NCBI GenBank assembly: GCA_050701115.1
Contig: JBOHER010000409.1
Span: forward strand, 1-58,378
Source: JBOHER01 sp050701115
Lineage (GTDB): Bacteria > Actinomycetota > Actinomycetes > Mycobacteriales > Pseudonocardiaceae
Length of the DNA stretch: 58,378 nucleotides
Direction of reading: 5' to 3'
The notes beneath the pieces were generated by a model. The model ran no database searches, was not told the DNA's origin, and was given only the letters and a program-made list of their open reading frames with translations. The stretch's first letter is position 1. Each line of letters starts with the position of its first letter. The position numbers and the translations under genes are program-made. Below are positions 1-7,904 of this stretch, in pieces.

Positions 1-1
1 C

Positions 2-85
2 AGCACACCCGAGATCCCCCAGCCCGACCCCCTCCAGCAGCGCCTCCTCGACCTACTCAAGATCGACCCGAGGCACACATCCTGA
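2..85 (+). CDS. C-terminal tail of an ORF cut by the window edge, possibly a transposase
   Basis: An open frame enters from the left edge and stops at TGA 83-85, so only its last 27 residues are seen. The tail contains PDPLQQRLLDLLKIDP, which loosely resembles the short C-terminal tails of actinobacterial insertion-sequence transposases; this is a weak resemblance, not a family assignment. The next gene, an SDR without its N-terminal half, begins 22 bases later. That would fit a mobile element having cut into it. No terminal inverted repeat could be recognised in the few bases available. Confidence 0.3.
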   Translation, partial: STPEIPQPDPLQQRLLDLLKIDPRHTS

Positions 86-107
86 GCCCGGACCCACCGC
101 ACCTCAT

Positions 108-473
108 GTGCGAATTACGGGGCTAGCCCAGCTCGAGCGGACAGGCGGAATGATCATCAACATCTCCTCGGATGCCGCGGTCGAGCCCTATGAAGGCTGG
201 GGCGGCTACGGATCGTCGAAGGCCGCGCTCGATCAGCTCACCGCGATACTCGGCGCGGAGAGCTCGGCGATCCGGGTGTACGCGTTCGACCCTGGTCACA
301 TGAACACCGACCTGCACCAGCAGGCCGCACCGGGCGAGGACATCAGCGACCTGCCCGACCCGGAAACGGTCGTGCCCGCACTGCTCGAGCTGATCCACGG
401 CTCCCCGGCCAATGGGCGGTACCGCATGTCGGAGCTCGCTATGTCGGAGCTCGCTGCGAAGGCGCCCTCATGA
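108..473 (+). pseudogene. N-terminally truncated short-chain dehydrogenase/reductase (SDR)
   Basis: The 121-codon frame keeps the catalytic half of a classical SDR: the serine strand (MIINISSDAAVE), then YGSSK with the catalytic Tyr34 and Lys38, then DPGHMNTDL. The first 100 or so residues of the family, including the TGxxxGxG nucleotide-binding fold, are absent. The only start is a GTG just inside the homologous region. A protein without the Rossmann motif cannot bind NAD(P) normally, so this is read as a remnant truncated at its 5' end. Its stop overlaps the start of the downstream QueA-like gene (ATGA), showing an original two-gene operon that probably lost its native promoter. Confidence 0.7.
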
Positions 474-1522
474 CCGCCGAGTTGATCGCGCCGGTGACCA
501 ACTTCCGCCTGCCGGAGGGCGCCGAAGCCGCAGGCCCTCCTGAGCGCCGAGGACTGCGCCGGGACGCGGTGCGTCAACTGGTCGCAAGGCCTGATGGCAT
601 CGAGCACCGCCGGTTTCACGATCTTCCCGAACACCTCCAATCCGGCGATGTCGTGGTCGTCAACACCTCGGCGACCCTGCCGGCGGCGATCCGCGCCGCT
701 CGCGCCGACGGCCGCCCCGCCCCGGTGCACGTGTCCACCCGCCTCGACGAGGGCGACTGGGTGGTGGAGATCCGCCGGACCGACGCCGGCGGACCCGATC
801 TGGACGTCTCGCCCGGCGAAGTGCTCACTCTGCCCGGCAGCGCGCGGCTCCGGTTGATCTGGCCGTATCCCGACGCGGATGCGCTGTTCTCGCGACTGTG
901 GCGCGCGAGCGTGACACCGGAGATCGACCCGATGACCTACCTCGCCCGGCATGGTAGGCCGATCGGCTACTCCTACCTCGCCGGCAGCTACCCGCTGTCC
1001 GACTACCAGACGGTCTATGGCACCCAGCCGGGCAGCGCGGAGATGGCCAGCGCAGGGCGCGCGTTCACTGCTGAGCTCCTGGTCCGGCTGATGGCACGGG
1101 GTATCGCGGTGGCCCCGGTCGTACTGCACGCCGGGGTGTCCAGCCCCGAGCTGCACGAACCGCCGTCACCGGAGCGCTTCGCGGTGCCCGCATCGACCGC
1201 TCGGCAGGTCAACAGCGCACGGGCGGCGGGCGGACGCGTGGTGGCGGTGGGTACGACGGTCGTGCGTGCGCTGGAGTCCGCTACGGCTCCCGATGACACC
1301 CTCCAGTCAGCGCACGGATGGACCGATCTGGTGCTCGGACGTCATCGGCCGGCTCGGATCGTCACCGGGCTGGTCACCGGCCTGCACGAACCGGAAGCGA
1401 GCCACCTGCTGCTGCTCGAGGCGGTCGCGGGCGCGGATCTGGTCGGCGCCGCGTACGCGGAAGCGGTGCGGGTCGGCTACCTCTGGCACGAGTTCGGTGA
1501 CTCGATGTTGTTGTTGCCCTGA
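470..1522 (+). CDS. QueA-like S-adenosylmethionine:tRNA ribosyltransferase-isomerase
   Basis: The 350-residue protein has the length of QueA, which transfers and rearranges the ribosyl moiety of SAM onto 7-aminomethyl-7-deazaguanine in tRNA during queuosine synthesis. Recognisable family stretches are GDVVVVNTSATLPAAI, an equivalent of the VVNxTRVxPAR block, and VAVGTTVVRALESA near the C-terminus. No other queuosine genes are visible and the operon partner is an SDR, so the substrate in this lineage may differ from the textbook one; the gene symbol is left blank for that reason. The start overlaps the SDR stop by four bases, which implies translational coupling. A long palindrome follows the stop. 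Confidence 0.75.
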   Translation: MTAELIAPVTNFRLPEGAEAAGPPERRGLRRDAVRQLVARPDGIEHRRFHDLPEHLQSGDVVVVNTSATLPAAIRAARADGRPAPVHVSTRLDEGDWVVEIRRTDAGGPDLDVSPGEVLTLPGSARLRLIWPYPDADALFSRLWRASVTPEIDPMTYLARHGRPIGYSYLAGSYPLSDYQTVYGTQPGSAEMASAGRAFTAELLVRLMARGIAVAPVVLHAGVSSPELHEPPSPERFAVPASTARQVNSARAAGGRVVAVGTTVVRALESATAPDDTLQSAHGWTDLVLGRHRPARIVTGLVTGLHEPEASHLLLLEAVAGADLVGAAYAEAVRVGYLWHEFGDSMLLLP

Positions 1523-1529
1523 CGAGAGC

Positions 1530-1595
1530 TGTGCATCGAATGGCCCGTTGGCGTGCGTTGGACTTGGACGCACTGAACGGGCCATTCGATGCACA
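1530..1595. terminator. Long perfect hairpin between convergent genes
   Basis: Two perfect 20-base arms (1530-1549 and 1576-1595, core ATCGAATGGCCCGTT) enclose a 26-base loop. The loop itself holds a six-base GTGCGT/ACGCAC stem. The element sits between the convergent QueA-like and adoK genes, where a bidirectional terminator would be expected. No T-run follows, as is common in high-GC actinomycetes. The arms are longer and more perfect than a terminator needs, so a dispersed palindromic repeat used as a terminator is also possible. Confidence 0.65.
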
Positions 1596-1607
1596 AGGGC
1601 GCGCGGC

Positions 1608-2612
1608 TCAGGCCAGCACGGCACCGATCTCGTCGGCGGCCTCGGGCCCGAACGCACCGGCGATCCGGCGCAAGGCGATCGCCCGGTCGAAGATCCACTC
1701 CTGAGTGCCGACGGTCTCCAGCACCAGAACCGCGATCAGCGAACCCAGCTGTGCCGCCCGCTCAAGACCGAGTCCGAACCGGACCGCGGCGAGGAAGCCC
1801 GCGCGGAAGCCGTCGCCGACACCGGTGGGGTCGGCCTTGACCGTCTCCGGGACCGCGGCGACGTGCAGCGAGGTGCCGTCCGCGCCGACGATCTCCACGC
1901 CCTTCTCGCCCAGCGTGGTGACCCGCAAGCCCACCCGGGACAGCACATCGGCCTCCGACCAGCCGGTCTTCTGCAGCAGCAGACCCAGTTCGTAGTCGTT
2001 ACTGAACAGGATCTCAGCGCCGTCGATGAACGAGCGCGCCTGCGCACCATCCATCCTGGCCAGCTGCTGCGAGGGGTCCACCGCGAACGGGTAACCCCGC
2101 TGCCTGCATTCGTCTGCGTGCCGGAGCATCGCCTCGGGGTCGTCCGGGCTGATCAGGACAAGGCCGAGACCGCCATTGTGGGCCAGCGGGTCGAGTTCGA
2201 TGTTGCGCGCCTCCGCCATCGCACCCGCGTAGAACGTCGCGATCTGGCACAGGTCCTCGTCGGTGGTGCAGACGAATCGCGCGGTGTGCGCGACCTCGGA
2301 GATGTGCACACCCGAGGTGTCCACGCCGTGCCGCTCCAGCCAGGACCGATAGTCGGCGAAGTCGGCGCCGACCGCACCGACCAGGATCGGCGCGGCTCCG
2401 AGCACGCCGAGCCCGAACGCCACATTCGCGCCGATCCCGCCGCGCCGTACCACCAGGTCATCGGCGAGGAAGGACAACGAGACACGGTGCAACTGCTCGG
2501 CGACCAACTGCTCGGCGAAGCGGCCGGGAAAATGCATGAGGTGATCGGTGGCGATGCTGCCGCACACCGCGAGCCGCGCATGCGTGAGGCCGGACAGGTC
2601 CTGGTGAGTCAT
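1608..2612 (-). CDS. adoK: Adenosine kinase, PfkB family
   Basis: This 334-residue PfkB-family sugar kinase aligns from memory almost end to end with M. tuberculosis Rv2202c, which phosphorylates adenosine to AMP in purine salvage. Diagnostic parts are the N-terminal VCGSIATDHLMHFPGRF, the RGGIGANVAF substrate-binding glycine pair, DPSQQLAR, VTTLGEKGV, and the PfkB signature DPTGVGDGFRAGF with the catalytic Asp. The ATG at 2612 was chosen over an upstream ATG at 2678 because Rv2202c starts at the same place and AGGAG lies about ten bases upstream. The neighbourhood (erpA, DUF3043, cobT) is conserved with mycobacteria. Cytoplasmic. Confidence 0.9.
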   Translation of the reverse strand: MTHQDLSGLTHARLAVCGSIATDHLMHFPGRFAEQLVAEQLHRVSLSFLADDLVVRRGGIGANVAFGLGVLGAAPILVGAVGADFADYRSWLERHGVDTSGVHISEVAHTARFVCTTDEDLCQIATFYAGAMAEARNIELDPLAHNGGLGLVLISPDDPEAMLRHADECRQRGYPFAVDPSQQLARMDGAQARSFIDGAEILFSNDYELGLLLQKTGWSEADVLSRVGLRVTTLGEKGVEIVGADGTSLHVAAVPETVKADPTGVGDGFRAGFLAAVRFGLGLERAAQLGSLIAVLVLETVGTQEWIFDRAIALRRIAGAFGPEAADEIGAVLA

Positions 2613-2760
2613 GGGTGCATCGCTCCTGAGGTCGTCAGTTCCATGTCGTGACTTCATGCCCAACGGTTGCGCCCCCATCCGGGTTATTCGGCACGGGCAC
2701 CCGAGACTACTGGCCGGTAAGAGTTGTTCGGTCTCCTACCTCGAACCTACCGTCGGCAGT

Positions 2761-2931
2761 GTGAGCACCGTTACAGAGCCGGAAACCCTGCAGCAGCCGA
2801 TCGCTGACTGCGCCGACATCCCGCATTCCCTCGATCCGCATCCCGCCATCGTGCTGCCCCGCGTGGCGCCGCACTGGGAGGTCGACGAGCAATGCCGGGC
2901 TCAGGTCGCCGACCTGGACAGCTACATCTGA
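2761..2931 (+). CDS. Small acidic hypothetical protein (56 aa)
   Basis: A GTG-started frame of 57 codons with strong G/C bias at third positions, which supports real coding. The product has no membrane segment or known motif; it contains two cysteines, HPAIVLPRVAPHWEVDE and ends DSYI. It lies divergent from adoK and convergent with erpA. The last codons and stop form the first unit of an 18-base tandem repeat, so the present C-terminus may have been shaped by slippage. I do not recognise a function. The frame is open back to an ATG at 2611, but the codon bias is convincing only from 2761. Confidence 0.5.
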   Translation: MSTVTEPETLQQPIADCADIPHSLDPHPAIVLPRVAPHWEVDEQCRAQVADLDSYI

Positions 2932-2962
2932 CGACACAGCTACATCTGACGACACAGCTACA
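2918..2962 (+). repeat. 18-bp tandem repeat, two and a half copies
   Basis: The unit ACAGCTACATCTGACGAC occurs perfectly at 2918-2935 and 2936-2953, followed by a half copy. Unit one contains the last codons and stop of the small gene at 2761-2931. The repeat runs directly into the terminator hairpin. Confidence 0.85.
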
Positions 2963-2963
2963 G

Positions 2964-3020
2964 CGGGGCCGCGAGCACTGGGTTTTGCGGGACACCCGCA
3001 CCCAAGGCATCGCGGCCCCG
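2964..3020. terminator. Hairpin terminator between the small gene and erpA
   Basis: Perfect 11-base arms CGGGGCCGCGA (2964-2974) and its complement (3010-3020) with a second small stem (GCGGG/CCCGC) inside the loop. It lies between two convergent genes and is placed to stop transcription from both sides. Confidence 0.65.
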
Positions 3021-3039
3021 CCGTAGGTCTTGTGCTGCC

Positions 3040-3414
3040 TTAGTTGAACGAGTCGCCGCAGGCGCAGGACCCCCCCGCGTTCGGGTTCTCGATGGTGAAC
3101 CCCTGCTTCTCGATGGAGTCGACGAAGTCGATGACCGCGTTCTGCACGTACGGAGCGCTCATCCGGTCGACGGCAACCTGCAGGCCGCCGAAGTCGCGGA
3201 ACAGGTCTCCGTCGAGCGTGCGCTCGTCGAAGAACAACTGGTAGCGCAGGCCAGCGCAGCCACCGGGCTGGACGGCGATACGCAGGTGCATGTCATCCCG
3301 GCCCTCCTGCTCGAGCAGGGCCTTGGCCTTGGCTGCGGCCGCGTCGGTCAGGGTCACGCCGTGGGTGTCCAACCCGGCGTCGGTCTGAGCGCCGCTCTGC
3401 TCAGCAGTCGTCAT
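3040..3414 (-). CDS. erpA: Iron-sulfur cluster insertion protein ErpA (A-type carrier)
   Basis: The 124-residue protein is an A-type iron-sulfur carrier of the HesB/IscA family, which delivers Fe-S clusters to apoproteins in the cytoplasm. The three cluster-binding cysteines are present: Cys53 in PGGCAGLRY, and Cys117 and Cys119 in GGSCACGDSF at the C-terminus. Length and the VQNAVIDFVDSIEKQGFTI block are typical. The mycobacterial orthologue is Rv2204c, also next to adoK. Client enzymes in this window would include aconitase and lipoyl synthase. It is transcribed divergently from the DUF3043 gene across about 150 bases, where the promoters must lie. Confidence 0.92.
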   Translation of the reverse strand: MTTAEQSGAQTDAGLDTHGVTLTDAAAAKAKALLEQEGRDDMHLRIAVQPGGCAGLRYQLFFDERTLDGDLFRDFGGLQVAVDRMSAPYVQNAVIDFVDSIEKQGFTIENPNAGGSCACGDSFN

Positions 3415-3563
3415 GGCTCTCCCTCGAAGTATCGGGCGTGGTGCGTCTCATCTCGGTGAACGCGGTGGCCGCACAATCTGTTCCACGCGTCGCTGTCCCC
3501 ACCATGGTGACATACGTGTTAGCCGGGTGAACATGAGCGTGAGCATTCTAATAGGCTGCTCAC

Positions 3564-4241
3564 GTGAGGTTCTTGCGTCGAAACAGCAGCACAGCGGCGA
3601 ACAACGCGGACTCAGCCGACTCAACGGGAAGCGAGGTCGAATCCGACTTCGACCCGCAGACAGGCAAGTCCTACACAGCGAAGAAGGGCCGCCCGACGCC
3701 CAGCAGGCGTCAGGCGGAGGCCAAGCGCCGCGGCCCGGTAGCCCCTGCCCCGAAAACCACCCGTGAGGCGATCAAACGCGGCCGCGAGATGCGCAAGCAG
3801 AACCCGGTCAGCAAGGAGGAGCGCCGCGCGCTGGCCAAGGAGCGCCGCGCGCGGATGATGGCAGGTGACGATCGGTACCTACTCCCCCGCGACCGCGGCC
3901 TGGTCAAGGCGTACGTCCGGGATGTCGTGGATTCCCGGCGCAACCTGCTCGGGTTATTCATGCCGCTGGCGATCCTGGTGTTCGTCTCGCTGCTGATCCC
4001 GCAGCCCGCTGTGCAGCAGTACGCGACTCTGCTGACCACTGTGATGCTGTTCGGTATGGCGATCGAGGGCGTGCTCAACGGCAGGCGGATCACCCGGATG
4101 GTCCGGGAGCAGTTCCCGAACGAAACCGTTCGCGGCGCCTCCATCGGCTGGTACGCGTTCATCCGGGCCAGCCAGATTCGCAGGCTTCGGGTGCCCAAGC
4201 CGAGGCTGAAGCCGGGTGACCCGGTTCGGGTGCAGAAGTAG
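3564..4241 (+). CDS. DUF3043 membrane protein
   Basis: A 225-residue protein with a long, very basic N-terminal half (GRPTPSRRQAEAKRR, then KEERRALAKERRARM) followed by RYLLPRDRGLVKAYVRDVVDSR and two transmembrane helices (about residues 128-147 and 152-171). This is the conserved actinobacterial DUF3043 layout; the mycobacterial orthologue Rv2206 sits in the same gene order. Function is unknown. The charged N-terminus is presumably cytoplasmic. The GTG at 3564 matches the family start, MRFLRR. Confidence 0.85.
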   Translation: MRFLRRNSSTAANNADSADSTGSEVESDFDPQTGKSYTAKKGRPTPSRRQAEAKRRGPVAPAPKTTREAIKRGREMRKQNPVSKEERRALAKERRARMMAGDDRYLLPRDRGLVKAYVRDVVDSRRNLLGLFMPLAILVFVSLLIPQPAVQQYATLLTTVMLFGMAIEGVLNGRRITRMVREQFPNETVRGASIGWYAFIRASQIRRLRVPKPRLKPGDPVRVQK

Positions 4242-4278
4242 TTAGCGAGGCAAACGAGACCCCGGTAGGCTCGCTGCC

Positions 4279-5268
4279 ATGGAGTTTCGTCGCCTCGGCC
4301 GCAGCGGCCTTTCCGTCAGCGAGATCTCGTACGGCAACTGGATCACCCACGGATCCCAGGTAGCGGAGGATCAAGCTCAGGCCTGCATCAACGCCGCTCT
4401 CGACGCGGGCATCACCACGTTCGACACGGCGGACGTCTACGCGAACACCGCCGCCGAATCGGTACTCGGACGTGGCTTGGCCGGGCAGCGCCGGGAGAGC
4501 CTGGAAATCTTCACCAAGGTGTTCTGGCCGACCGGACCAGGTGGCCGGAACGACAAGGGGCTCGGCCGCAAGCACATCATGGAATCGGCGCATGCCTCGC
4601 TCAAGCGGCTGCGGACCGACTACATCGACCTCTACCAGGCACACCGGTTCGACCGCACGGTTCCGCTCGAGGAAACCATACTGGCCTTCGCCGACCTCGT
4701 CCGCCAGGGCAAGGTGCTCTACATCGGCGTGTCCGAGTGGACCGCCCAGGAGATCACCCGCGGCGCGGCCATCGCTCGTGAGCTCAAGGTGCCGTTCATC
4801 TCGAACCAGCCGCAGTACAACATGCTGTGGCGGGTGATCGAATCGCAGGTCGTTCCCGCCTCGGAGCGGGAAGGCCTGAGCCAGATCGTCTGGTCCCCGA
4901 TCGCGCAGGGGGTGCTGACCGGCAAGTACCGGCCGGGCCAGCCGCTCCCCTCCGGGTCGCGGGCCACCGACGACAAGGGCGGCGCCAACTTCGTCAAGCG
5001 GTACCTCAACGACGACGTCCTCGAGCGGGTGCAGCGGCTGCAGCCACTCGCCGGCGCGACCGGTCTCTCACTGGCTCAGCTCGCCGTCGCCTGGGTACTG
5101 CAGAACGCCAATGTGGCCTCGGCCATCATCGGCGCTTCCCGCCCCGAGCAGGTACCCGAGAACGTCAAGGCGGCCGGGGTGAAGCTGGATGCCGACCTGC
5201 TCACCGAGATCGACGTGGTACTCGAGGGCGTCATCGAGCGCGACCCGATGCTGACCGTGAGCCCCTGA
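4279..5268 (+). CDS. Aldo/keto reductase
   Basis: A 329-residue TIM-barrel NADPH-dependent oxidoreductase of the AKR superfamily, closest to the voltage-gated-potassium-channel-beta/YghZ group. The catalytic tetrad can be placed: Asp49 in FDTADVY, Tyr54, Lys80 in FTKVFW and His122 in YQAHRF. The C-terminal cofactor region has AIIGASRPEQVPENVKA. It begins 37 bases after the DUF3043 gene and is followed by cobT 34 bases on, so the three may be co-transcribed. The physiological substrate is unknown; many relatives reduce small aldehydes. Confidence 0.88.
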   Translation: MEFRRLGRSGLSVSEISYGNWITHGSQVAEDQAQACINAALDAGITTFDTADVYANTAAESVLGRGLAGQRRESLEIFTKVFWPTGPGGRNDKGLGRKHIMESAHASLKRLRTDYIDLYQAHRFDRTVPLEETILAFADLVRQGKVLYIGVSEWTAQEITRGAAIARELKVPFISNQPQYNMLWRVIESQVVPASEREGLSQIVWSPIAQGVLTGKYRPGQPLPSGSRATDDKGGANFVKRYLNDDVLERVQRLQPLAGATGLSLAQLAVAWVLQNANVASAIIGASRPEQVPENVKAAGVKLDADLLTEIDVVLEGVIERDPMLTVSP

Positions 5269-5302
5269 TCGACTCCGGCCACCGGTACGTGATGATGAGG
5301 CC

Positions 5303-6322
5303 ATGACGATCGAGCCGGGCGATCTTGACTCAGCCAGCATCGAATTCGGCCCCATCGAGCCACCGGATGGCACCGCGCGAGCGGCAGCGCTGGCGGCCAT
5401 CGGCGCGTTGCGGCTGGGCAAGCTGGATCGGCTCGGCGGGTGGGTGGCGGGCTGCCAGGGGCACTGCCCGCCGCGACCGTTCACCCGGCCACGGGTCGTC
5501 GTCTTCGCCGCGGACCACGGCATCGCCGCCCGCGAGGTGTCCGTGCACCCTGCGGGCAGCACGGCTTCGCTGCTCGATGAACTGGCGGGCGGCGGGACGG
5601 CGGCCGGTGTGTTCGCCGACGTCGCCGGGGCCGGTGTGCGGGTGGTGGACGTCGCGGTGGACGCCGACGGCACCGGCGCCGCGCCCTTCAAGGTCCGCCG
5701 GTCCTCCGGCGCCATCGATGTCGAGGACGCGCTGACCGATGAGGAGGTCCGGGCGGCCGTCCGCGCGGGTATCGCGGTGGCCGACGCCGAGGTGGACGCG
5801 GGCGCCGACCTGCTGATCGCGGCCAACATCGGTGTCGGCAGTTCCACCCCAGCCGCCACGCTGGTCGCCGCCCTCACCGGCACCGAGCCGGTCGCCGTCA
5901 CCGGGCGGGGTTCGGGCATAGACGACAACGCCTGGATGCGCAAGGCCGCGGCGGTGCGGGATGCGCTGCGCAGGGGCCGCCCGTTCCTTGCCGACCCGCT
6001 TGCCCTGATTCGCACCGTCGGCGGTGCGGATTTGGCCGCGCTGGCCGGTTTCCTCGCTCAGGCCACCGTCCGTCGTACCCCCGTCCTGCTCGACGGGCTC
6101 GTGGTGGCGGCAGCGGCCTTGGTGGCCGAGGAACTCGCTCCTGGTGCACTGGAATGGTGGCTGGCGGCGCAGTCCACCCCGGAACCCGCCCACTCGGTGG
6201 CGCTGGACCAGCTTGGCTTGGAACCCCTGCTGGATCTGGGCATCACCGCGGAAGCGGGTACCGGTGCGCTCGCCGCCCTCCCCCTGGTGATCATGGTGGC
6301 GCGGGTGCTGGCGGGATCCTGA
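5303..6322 (+). CDS. cobT: Nicotinate-nucleotide:dimethylbenzimidazole phosphoribosyltransferase
   Basis: CobT converts nicotinate mononucleotide and 5,6-dimethylbenzimidazole to alpha-ribazole phosphate, the lower-ligand precursor in cobalamin nucleotide-loop assembly. The 339-residue protein has the family blocks VVVFAADHGIAAREVS near the N-terminus, AANIGVGSSTPAATLV, the VTGRGSGID loop, and the C-terminal ITAEAGTGA containing the catalytic Glu. The other loop-assembly genes cobS and cobU, neighbours in mycobacteria as I recall, are not beside it here. No cobalamin riboswitch was recognised upstream. Confidence 0.92.
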   Translation: MTIEPGDLDSASIEFGPIEPPDGTARAAALAAIGALRLGKLDRLGGWVAGCQGHCPPRPFTRPRVVVFAADHGIAAREVSVHPAGSTASLLDELAGGGTAAGVFADVAGAGVRVVDVAVDADGTGAAPFKVRRSSGAIDVEDALTDEEVRAAVRAGIAVADAEVDAGADLLIAANIGVGSSTPAATLVAALTGTEPVAVTGRGSGIDDNAWMRKAAAVRDALRRGRPFLADPLALIRTVGGADLAALAGFLAQATVRRTPVLLDGLVVAAAALVAEELAPGALEWWLAAQSTPEPAHSVALDQLGLEPLLDLGITAEAGTGALAALPLVIMVARVLAGS

Positions 6323-6346
6323 GTGGCCCACCCGCGCAGTGCACGC

Positions 6347-6399
6347 GAGCTGAAGGTGGCCTTCGGTGCCTGTGGTGCACCAAAGGCCACCTTCAGCTC
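6347..6399. repeat. 53-bp palindromic repeat, copy A (terminator position)
   Basis: A hairpin with arms beginning GAGCTGAAGGTGGCCTT and ending in the near-complement AAGGCCACCTTCAGCTC. It lies between convergent cobT and ilvE and can act as a terminator. A second 53-base element at 37238-37290 has the identical first 24 bases and the same outer end, so this is a dispersed palindromic element rather than a one-off terminator. Confidence 0.8.
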
Positions 6400-6413
6400 G
6401 CCTCGCCCTGAGC

Positions 6414-7517
6414 TCAGCCCAGCGGGTACATCCAGCCGTGCGGGTCAGCTGCCTTCCCGGTCTGAATGGCGGTGAGTTCGGCACGAAGCCGCATGGTGAG
6501 CTCGCCCGGCTGGCCGCCGCTGATGACGAACTCCCCACCGGTGTGCTTGACCCGGCCGACCGGCGTGATCACCGCCGCGGTGCCGCAGGCGAAGACTTCG
6601 GTCAGCTCGCCGGAGACCGCGGTCTTCTCCCACTCCTCGGCGGAGATCCTGCGCTCTTCGACGGTATGGCCGAAGTCGCGTGCGAGTCTGAGCAGCGAGT
6701 CACGTGTGACACCGGGCAGCAGTGTGCCGGTCAGTTCCGGGGTGACGATGTGGACGTCCGAACCGGAGCCGAAGACGAAGAACAGGTTCATGCCACCCAG
6801 CTCTTCGACCCATTCTTGGGTGGCAGCGTCCAGGTAGGCCACCTGGTCGCAGCCCTGCTCAACGGCTTGCGCCTGGGCGACGAAGGACGCCGCGTAGTTG
6901 CCCGCGCACTTGGCGAACCCGGTGCCGCCGGGAGCGGCGCGGCTGTACTCGGTGGACAACCACAAACTCACCGGCTTGACCCCACCGGAGAAGTACGGGC
7001 CTGCGGGTGAGGCGATCAGGCTGTACAGGTAGGAGTTGGCCGGGCGGTTCACCCCTAGGCCTGCCTCGGTGGAGATGATGAACGGCCGCAGGTACAGCGA
7101 CTCGCCCTCCGCTTCGGGCACCCAGCGACCGTCCACGGCGATCAGCGCACGCAGCGAGTCGAGGAAGACCTCCTCGGGCAACTCGGGAATGGCCAGCCGC
7201 TTGGCGGACCGCCGGAATCGGGCGGCGTTCTGGTCCGGGCGGAACGAGGCGATCGAACCGTCGGGCTGGCGATAGGCCTTGAGGCCTTCGAAGATCGCCT
7301 GTCCGTAGTGCAGGACCGACGTCGCGGGGTCCAAGGTCATCGGCGCGTAGGGCTCGACGGCTGCGCTGTGCCAGCCGTGTTCGGCGTCCCACCGGACGGT
7401 CACCATGTGGTCGGTGAAGTGCGTGCCGAATCCCGGGTTGGCCAGTACCTCCGCAACGCGCTCCGGGGTCGCCGGACGGGGGTTGGGGGTATGCGTGAAT
7501 GGCAGTGAGGTCGTCAT
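6414..7517 (-). CDS. ilvE: Branched-chain amino acid aminotransferase
   Basis: A 367-residue fold-type IV PLP aminotransferase of the eukaryote-like BCAT group. It catalyses the last step of Leu, Ile and Val synthesis, with glutamate as amino donor. The Schiff-base lysine is Lys203 in FAKCAGNYAAS; HYGQAIFEGLKAYR near residue 75 and the ELGGMNLFFVF block are typical. Its position matches mycobacterial Rv2210c. It is transcribed as a single gene, divergent from the small membrane protein at 7593, with 75 bases between the starts. No leader-peptide attenuator was recognised. Confidence 0.93.
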   Translation of the reverse strand: MTTSLPFTHTPNPRPATPERVAEVLANPGFGTHFTDHMVTVRWDAEHGWHSAAVEPYAPMTLDPATSVLHYGQAIFEGLKAYRQPDGSIASFRPDQNAARFRRSAKRLAIPELPEEVFLDSLRALIAVDGRWVPEAEGESLYLRPFIISTEAGLGVNRPANSYLYSLIASPAGPYFSGGVKPVSLWLSTEYSRAAPGGTGFAKCAGNYAASFVAQAQAVEQGCDQVAYLDAATQEWVEELGGMNLFFVFGSGSDVHIVTPELTGTLLPGVTRDSLLRLARDFGHTVEERRISAEEWEKTAVSGELTEVFACGTAAVITPVGRVKHTGGEFVISGGQPGELTMRLRAELTAIQTGKAADPHGWMYPLG

Positions 7518-7592
7518 GTGTGAACCGTATCTCTTACTAGGACATCAAAGGAATTCGCCGCCGCAACCGAGTTAGCCCTACGATGTTGAGCC

Positions 7593-7904
7593 GTGACCTA
7601 CGACGTGCACCGACACGGACGCGGCCCCGAGGGTGGCGTGCCGGTTGGGTTCGCTGCTGACCTTCGGATCGCGACCGCCGCAGCGCTGCTGACCTTCGCC
7701 AGCGGTCTGATCATGTTAATCGGATTCCTGATGGCCGGGGGCTTCGGCGCGTTCATCGGCCTGATCGGCGCAGGCTTCGGGTGGATGTGGTGGGCCGAGC
7801 AGCACGGTGGCAAGGTGTTCCCGCGCGATTTGCCCAATCGCTCACTCGTCCTGCTCGGCTGCGCGTCCGTCGGCTTGGGCTTGCTGATGCTCGCCTTGTC
7901 CTGA
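7593..7904 (+). CDS. Small hypothetical membrane protein (103 aa)
   Basis: The GTG-started frame encodes a short hydrophilic N-terminus followed by three hydrophobic stretches (roughly residues 28-48, 50-66 and 84-102) with a glycine-rich GFGAFIGLIGAGFGWMWW. It overlaps the 3' end of the convergent membrane-protein gene by 63 bases, so one of the two C-termini may be slightly overextended. No family was recognised. Confidence 0.6.
   Translation: MTYDVHRHGRGPEGGVPVGFAADLRIATAAALLTFASGLIMLIGFLMAGGFGAFIGLIGAGFGWMWWAEQHGGKVFPRDLPNRSLVLLGCASVGLGLLMLALS

Noticed and set aside
296..1156. Long minus-strand open frame opposite the QueA-like gene
   Set aside because: High-GC antisense frame without family similarity; the plus-strand protein has clear motifs and codon bias.
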